In this document: positions 34,630 to 38,411 of the stretch, in pieces | How positions within the stretch are numbered: the stretch's first letter is position 1 | Layout: each line of letters opens with the position of its first letter | DNA from: Palleronia pontilimi | GTDB lineage: Bacteria; Pseudomonadota; Alphaproteobacteria; Rhodobacterales; Rhodobacteraceae | NCBI RefSeq assembly: GCF_016412875.1 | Contig: NZ_JAEKPD010000027.1 | Span: forward strand, 1-38,411 | DNA: 38,411 nucleotides | Direction: 5' to 3' | The notes under the pieces: model-generated | What the model saw: the letters and a program-made list of their open reading frames with translations, nothing else | Databases searched by the model: none | Told to the model about the DNA's origin: nothing | Translations under genes and position numbers: made by a program

Positions 34630-35676
34630 ATGCCCGGATATATTTCCGAGCTCAGCTACGATGGGCCAAACGATTTCATCGAGGTCGTCGTTTCCGGCGG
34701 GACCGACATGTCGAGCTATGCCATCTATTACTACGACATATCGACGGGCGCGACCACCGGCACCATGTCATTCACCGCGAGCCCCGAGGCGACGATCGCG
34801 GGCAAGGACGTCTATCTCTTCGATCCCACCCATCCCGACTGGGCCGGCCTGGACGCGGGCCTTGCCTATGCGCTGGTCGATGACACCGGGACCGTGCTGC
34901 AGTTCGTGTCGGTGGATGGAAAGACGACAACCGCCACGGACGGCCCCGCAAACGGTCAGACCAGCACGAATATCGGCACTGTCACCGACGGCTCTTCGCT
35001 AGAGACCAGCGATCGCGGCGCGAGCTACGCGGTGCAACCTGCTGCAAACCCCGGAACGATCCCATGCTTCGCCACGGGCAACCTGATCGACACGCCGGAC
35101 GGCCCGCACCCGGTCGAAGACCTCGCCATCGGCGATCTGGTGATGACGGTGGACGCGGGTCCCCAGCCGGTGCGGTGGATCAACCGAAGATTCCAGTCTC
35201 TTGTGGATGCAGCGGACGACGCGCGCCCCGTCCTTTTCGCGCGCGGCGCGCTGGGGCCGGGGCGGCCGACAAGGGATCTTCTCGTGTCGCCGCAGCACCG
35301 CATCCTCGTCGGCACTGGCGGGCAACTCGAGAAGCTCTTCGACCATGCCCAACTGGTGCCCGCCAAGGCGCTGACCGGCCTGCCGGGGATCCGACACATG
35401 CGGGGCAGGAAGACGATCATCTGGGTGCATTTCCTGTGCGACGCCCACCACGTCGTCACCTCGAACGGGTGTCTCAGTGAAAGCCTTCTGCCGGGCCCAC
35501 AGGTCGTAGCGGGCCTTCGCGGATCTTCACGCACCTTGCTGTCGCAGATCCTCCAATCAGCGGGCACAGGTGACGGGCGGAACGTCGAGCCCGCCCTGCC
35601 CTTGCTGTCCGTGCAAGCCGCGCGGAAACGGGTGGCGTCGGCCAAGATCCCCGCGCGGGGACAGACACCCGCCTGA
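34630..35676 (+). CDS. Hint-domain protein with lamin-tail-like N-terminal domain
   Basis: This 348-residue protein carries a Hint (Hedgehog/intein) module from about 146 to 290: CFATGNLIDTPDG with the nucleophile-position Cys146, DLAIGDLVMTVDAGPQPVRWI, SPQHRILV (His223) and DAHHVVTSNG (His273/274). It lacks a clear C-terminal extein junction, as in roseobacter Hint_2 proteins. Residues 4-115 resemble a lamin-tail-type beta domain (ISELSYDGPNDFIEVVVSG). No signal peptide is obvious. GAGAGG precedes the ATG by 7 bases. Function of this class is unknown; secretion or adhesion roles have been suggested for related proteins. It is one of the genes inserted between rplW and rplB. Confidence 0.85.
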   Translation: MPGYISELSYDGPNDFIEVVVSGGTDMSSYAIYYYDISTGATTGTMSFTASPEATIAGKDVYLFDPTHPDWAGLDAGLAYALVDDTGTVLQFVSVDGKTTTATDGPANGQTSTNIGTVTDGSSLETSDRGASYAVQPAANPGTIPCFATGNLIDTPDGPHPVEDLAIGDLVMTVDAGPQPVRWINRRFQSLVDAADDARPVLFARGALGPGRPTRDLLVSPQHRILVGTGGQLEKLFDHAQLVPAKALTGLPGIRHMRGRKTIIWVHFLCDAHHVVTSNGCLSESLLPGPQVVAGLRGSSRTLLSQILQSAGTGDGRNVEPALPLLSVQAARKRVASAKIPARGQTPA

Positions 35677-35827
35677 CCCGAGGTGTGTTGCAGTCTCAGG
35701 GCCCCCTCTCGGAAGCCGGGCACGCCGTCGCTGACGTTGATATGGACGCCGCGGTCGGCCCATGGTGCCTGTGGAACGCAGCCCGTGCGTCTTGGGCGCA
35801 ATGCGAAGCCGTCGCTGCCGAAAAAAG

Positions 35828-35992
35828 CTAGTAACTTGGCGCGCAGTCGATGTCGGCGGACAGGTCTTGCACGGGATCGGCGGGCGAACAGGGCTGCTCC
35901 GACATTGGATAGGTCGTGGCCGGTTCCTGTTCCGCACAGGCGGCAAGGCCGAGGATCGGGACGAGGGCGAGCAGGACGGGCGCGGGTTTCAT
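35828..35992 (-). CDS. Small putative lipoprotein
   Basis: The 54-residue sequence begins MKPAPVLLALVPILGLAACA, a typical lipoprotein signal with the lipobox LAAC (predicted lipidated Cys19). The short mature part is Pro/Asp/Ser-rich with two more cysteines. An in-frame ATG at 36013 would add seven residues before the signal, so 35992 is preferred. An FNR-like dyad is centred about 68 bases upstream. The family is unknown. The 150 bases between it and the Hint gene hold no gene I can support. Confidence 0.6.
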   Translation of the reverse strand: MKPAPVLLALVPILGLAACAEQEPATTYPMSEQPCSPADPVQDLSADIDCAPSY

Positions 35993-36053
35993 GATGGTGT
36001 CCACCGGGTTCATGTCGTTTCACCGGGTGTAGCCGGACCCTTGCGCGCTCGTC

Positions 36054-36067
36054 TTGACTTCGCTCAA
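36054..36067 (-). promoter_or_regulatory. FNR-like dyad upstream of the lipoprotein gene
   Basis: TTGAC-TTCG-CTCAA, within the 16-bp CTTGACTTCGCTCAAG, differs from the site at 30143-30158 at two positions. Read on the minus strand it would be centred near -41 for a start at about 36019, with TACACC as a -10. It is a weaker FNR match than the first site. Confidence 0.45.
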
Positions 36068-36093
36068 GTCCGCATCGCGGCCCGCCACCAACG

Positions 36094-36123
36094 AAAAAGG
36101 CCCCGCGTCGCCGCGGGGCCTTT
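36094..36123 (-). terminator. Intrinsic terminator after rplW
   Basis: AAAGGCCCCGCG (36096-36107) pairs perfectly with CGCGGGGCCTTT (36112-36123) around a four-base loop, and on the minus strand the stem runs into TTTTTCG. It begins 24 bases after the rplW stop. It is as strong an intrinsic terminator as any in the window and lies in what is elsewhere the middle of the S10 operon. Confidence 0.88.
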
Positions 36124-36146
36124 CCCAATCCGTCCTGTGACCGGTG

Positions 36147-36443
36147 TCAAAGACCCGTCGATACGTCGATCGTGTTGCCTTCTTCCAGCGTCACGTAGGC
36201 TTTCTTGACGTCGCGCCGCTTGCCGGGCTGACCGCGGAAGCGCTTGGTCTTGCCCTTGGTGATGGACGTGTTGACGGCCTTCACCTTGACGTTGAACAGC
36301 GTCTCGACCGCTTCCTTGATCGCCGGTTTCGCGGCGCTCATCGCCACTTCGAAGACAACCGCGCCGTTTTCGGACGCCATGGTGGCCTTTTCGGTGATGA
36401 TCGGCTTGCGGATCACGTCGTAATGCTCTGGCTTCGTGCTCAT
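36147..36443 (-). CDS. rplW: 50S ribosomal protein L23
   Basis: L23 is the tunnel-exit docking site for trigger factor and SRP. The 98-residue protein contains [20 protein letters not shown] and [36 protein letters not shown]. It overlaps rplD by four bases. Here it is the last gene of the rpsJ-rplC-rplD-rplW block, followed by a strong terminator instead of rplB. Confidence 0.98.
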   Translation of the reverse strand: MSTKPEHYDVIRKPIITEKATMASENGAVVFEVAMSAAKPAIKEAVETLFNVKVKAVNTSITKGKTKRFRGQPGKRRDVKKAYVTLEEGNTIDVSTGL

Positions 36444-37060
36444 TTCAGGCGAGCCTCCAGTGCTTCGATACCGGCCTTGGTGATGACCAGGGTATCGCGC
36501 TTCAGGATGTCATAGACGTTGGCGCCCATCGAGGGCAGCACGTCCAGACCGTCGATATTGGCCGCGGCCTTGGCGAAATTCTCGTTCACCTCGGCCCCGT
36601 CGATGACCAGCGCACGCTTCCAGCCCAGATCCCGGATCTGCTTGGCCAGGGTCTTGGTCTTGGCGTCTGCGATGTCCAGGTTGTCCAGGATCACGACATT
36701 GCCTTCCGCCTGCTTGGCCGACAGCGCGTGGCGCAGGCCCAGCTTGCGGAACTTCTTGGTCAGCTCGTGACCGTGGCTGCGCACGACCGGGCCCTTGTAG
36801 ACGCCACCGCCGCGGAAGATCGGCGCCGAGCGCGCACCGTGGCGTGCGCCGCCGGTGCCCTTCTGGCGATAGATCTTCTTGGTCGAGTAGCTGACTTCGG
36901 ACCGGGTCTTGACCTTGTGCGTACCGGCCTGCGCGTTGTTGCGCTGCCAGCGGACCACGCGGTGCAGGATGTCGATGCGCGGCTCGAGCCCGAACAGGGC
37001 GTCGTCCAGTTCGACCGATCCGGCCTTCGAGCCGTCCAGTTTGATGGCATCAGTTTTCAT
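36440..37060 (-). CDS. rplD: 50S ribosomal protein L4
   Basis: L4 lines the exit tunnel and represses the S10 operon in E. coli. The 206-residue protein has the typical extended loop with [21 protein letters not shown] and the [24 protein letters not shown] segment. Its start lies 11 bases inside the 3' end of rplC, and it overlaps rplW by four bases at its end. Confidence 0.98.
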   Translation of the reverse strand: MKTDAIKLDGSKAGSVELDDALFGLEPRIDILHRVVRWQRNNAQAGTHKVKTRSEVSYSTKKIYRQKGTGGARHGARSAPIFRGGGVYKGPVVRSHGHELTKKFRKLGLRHALSAKQAEGNVVILDNLDIADAKTKTLAKQIRDLGWKRALVIDGAEVNENFAKAAANIDGLDVLPSMGANVYDILKRDTLVITKAGIEALEARLK

Positions 37061-37931
37061 CGTCGCCCTCCTTCTTCTCGGTGGCGTCGCTGTTGTCGGT
37101 GTCCGAACCTTCGGCGTCGATCTGGGCTTCGGCTTCCTTCAGCGCGGCGGCCTGCTGCTCGGCGGCTTCCTGGGCCAGGCGCTCGGCTTCCGCGGCTTCA
37201 GCGGCGGCGGCTTCCTCGGCGGCGGCTTGTGCCAGTCTTTCGGCTTCCTCGGCGGCGGATTTCAGCGCGGCGGGATAGATCACGTTCTCGGGCGTGGCTT
37301 TCTTGACCGCGTCCTTGATCGTCACCCAACCGCCCTTCGAGCCCGGCACGGCACCCTTGACCATGATCAGGCCACGCGCGCTGTCGGTCTTGATGACCTG
37401 CAGGTTCTGCGTTGTGACACGGGCAGCGCCCATGTGACCGGCCATCTTCTTTCCCTTGAACACCTTGCCGGGGTCCTGGCACTGGCCCGTCGAGCCGTGC
37501 GAGCGGTGGCTGATCGACACGCCGTGGCTGGCGCGCAGACCGGCGAAGTTGTGCCGCTTCATGGCACCGGCAAAGCCTTTACCGATCGACGTGCCGGACA
37601 CGTCGACATACTGGCCTTCGAAGTAATGCGACGCGATGATCTCTTCACCCACGTCGATCATGTTCTCGGGGGCCACGCGGAATTCGGCGATCTTGCGCTT
37701 GGGTTCCACCTTGGCCACCGCGAAATGGCCACGCATGGCTTTCGAGGTGTTCTTGGCCTTCGCGGTGCCCGCGCCCAGCTGAACGGCGGCATAGCCGTGT
37801 TCGTCCGGGGTGCGCTGAGCGACCACTTGCAGCTTGTCGAGTTGCAGGACGGTGACGGGCACTTGCCGGCCATCTTCCTGGAAGATGCGCGTCATGCCCA
37901 TCTTCTTTGCGATAACGCCTGAGCGCAGCAT
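37050..37931 (-). CDS. rplC: 50S ribosomal protein L3 with long acidic C-terminal tail
   Basis: L3 starts large-subunit assembly near the peptidyl transferase centre. Residues 1-215 are normal L3, with the [21 protein letters not shown] motif; Gln150 is the site methylated by PrmB in other bacteria. Residues about 223-293 are an extra tail of Ala, Glu and Gln, with a repeated ERLAQ-type unit predicted to form a helix or coiled coil, ending in an acidic stretch. The total of 293 residues is well above the ~210 of E. coli. Similar tails occur in alphaproteobacterial L3. The stop lies within rplD, an 11-base overlap. Confidence 0.98.
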   Translation of the reverse strand: MLRSGVIAKKMGMTRIFQEDGRQVPVTVLQLDKLQVVAQRTPDEHGYAAVQLGAGTAKAKNTSKAMRGHFAVAKVEPKRKIAEFRVAPENMIDVGEEIIASHYFEGQYVDVSGTSIGKGFAGAMKRHNFAGLRASHGVSISHRSHGSTGQCQDPGKVFKGKKMAGHMGAARVTTQNLQVIKTDSARGLIMVKGAVPGSKGGWVTIKDAVKKATPENVIYPAALKSAAEEAERLAQAAAEEAAAAEAAEAERLAQEAAEQQAAALKEAEAQIDAEGSDTDNSDATEKKEGDDEN

Positions 37932-37932
37932 G

Positions 37933-38253
37933 TCAGCCCCCCATCACTTTGATGTCGACGGCCACACCGGCAGCCAGGTCGAGCTTCATCAGCGCGTCCA
38001 CGGTCTGGGGGGTGGGATCGACGATGTCGAGCATCCGCTTGTGGGTGCGGATTTCGAACTGGTCCCGGGACTTCTTGTCCACGTGGGGACCACGCAGGAC
38101 GGTGAATTTCTCGATCTTGTTGGGCATGGGGATGGGTCCCCGCACCGAAGCGCCGGTGCGCTTGGCGGTCGAGACGATTTCCTGGGTGCTGCTGTCGAGC
38201 ACCCGGTAATCGAACGCCTTCAGGCGGATGCGAATGTTCTGGCTGGCGGCCAT
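37933..38253 (-). CDS. rpsJ: 30S ribosomal protein S10
   Basis: S10 is a head protein of the small subunit that also binds NusB as NusE in antitermination. The 106-residue protein starts [20 protein letters not shown] and includes [29 protein letters not shown]. The ATG at 38253 has AAGGGA at 8 bases; the ATG at 38262 is too close to the same site. It is one base from rplC. The 129-base gap to tuf carries a hairpin and a TATACT hexamer at 38325-38330 with no good -35, so read-through from tuf is also possible. Confidence 0.97.
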   Translation of the reverse strand: MAASQNIRIRLKAFDYRVLDSSTQEIVSTAKRTGASVRGPIPMPNKIEKFTVLRGPHVDKKSRDQFEIRTHKRMLDIVDPTPQTVDALMKLDLAAGVAVDIKVMGG

Positions 38254-38336
38254 TGGTGTCATTCCCTTGACAGGGTTTCAGTCGAGAGGTGGGGCGAAGC
38301 TCATCCCCCGCGCCACATCGGACCAGTATATGTGGT

Positions 38337-38359
38337 GCCGGACGCACGAGGCGCCCGGC
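38337..38359 (-). other. Stem-loop between tuf and rpsJ
   Basis: GCCGGACG (38337-38344) pairs with CGCCCGGC (38352-38359), with one position becoming G-U in the minus-strand RNA and a seven-base loop. It begins 23 bases after the tuf stop. There is no T-run, so it is not a clear terminator. Confidence 0.4.
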
Positions 38360-38382
38360 GGTCTTTGGGTCTGCGTCGCGGG

Positions 38383-38411
38383 TTACTCGATGATTTTCGA
38401 GACCACGCCGG
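38383..38411 (-). CDS. tuf: Elongation factor Tu, 3' end only (partial)
   Basis: Only the last eight codons and the stop are inside the window. They read GVVSKIIE and then TAA, the standard C-terminus of bacterial EF-Tu. The position directly upstream of rpsJ is the usual place for tuf in the str-S10 region. The rest of the gene lies beyond the window edge. Confidence 0.85.

Noticed and set aside
35677-35827. Possible gene remnant between the Hint gene and the lipoprotein gene
   Set aside because: Frames on both strands stay open but no start, Shine-Dalgarno sequence or recognisable motif was found.
33235-36146. Insertion sequence, prophage or integron as the cause of the rplW-rplB break
   Set aside because: No transposase, integrase, terminal inverted repeats or direct repeats were seen.

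Overview
The window is chromosomal DNA from a GC-rich alphaproteobacterium, most likely a Rhodobacteraceae (Roseobacter/Rhodobacter group) member. The evidence is the BztABCD-type amino-acid ABC transporter, an ATP12 F1-ATPase chaperone, the run rarA-crcB-rluC-ATP12 next to the ribosomal genes, a Hint-domain protein of roseobacter type, FnrL-like sites and a LuxR/LuxI pair. Protein-level recognition was by eye; no database search was possible.

Layout. 1-8500 is on the plus strand: an EAL phosphodiesterase with a degenerate GGDEF-like region, the membrane insertase YidC, a membrane-anchored c-type cytochrome with five CXXCH motifs, a MOSC protein, the GTPase EngB, ArgB and a SixA-like phosphatase. 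From 8497 to the end almost everything is on the minus strand: an HhH-type DNA-repair-like protein, bztABCD, ATP12 chaperone, rluC, fluC/crcB, rarA, and a luxR-luxI quorum-sensing pair. Then, read against the coordinates, come the ribosomal clusters rpsM-rpsK-rpoA-rplQ, rplN-rplX-rplE-rpsN-rpsH-rplF-rplR-rpsE-rpmD-rplO-secY-adk, rplB-rpsS-rplV-rpsC-rplP and rpsJ-rplC-rplD-rplW. The last codons of tuf lie at the very edge.

Main point of interest. The usual S10-spc-alpha superoperon is cut into pieces here. About 2.9 kb of non-ribosomal DNA lies between rplW and rplB: a four-Cys anchored protein, a 5'-truncated HWE-type kinase remnant, a Hint protein and a small lipoprotein. About 1.6 kb lies between rplP and rpmC: a 2OG-Fe(II) oxygenase-like gene, a small secreted protein of lower GC, and an opposite-strand DUF465/YdcH gene. 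Intrinsic terminators follow rplW and rplP. Convincing -35/-10 pairs with 17-bp spacing precede rplB, rpmC and rpsM. Each block therefore looks like a separate transcription unit. Two FNR-like boxes of nearly the same sequence lie in the two inserted segments. The oxygenase gene lies directly downstream of rplP (L16), a ribosomal protein known to be a target of a different 2OG oxygenase in E. coli.

Most longer gaps inside the ribosomal blocks hold strong stem-loops. The LuxR and LuxI genes are each preceded by a TCCC-N6/7-GGGA dyad. An intrinsic-terminator-like hairpin ends two bases before the MOSC start codon. I saw no tRNA or rRNA gene, CRISPR array, insertion sequence or attachment site. 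No gene-free stretch exceeds 300 bases. The first 202 bases hold no gene I can support.
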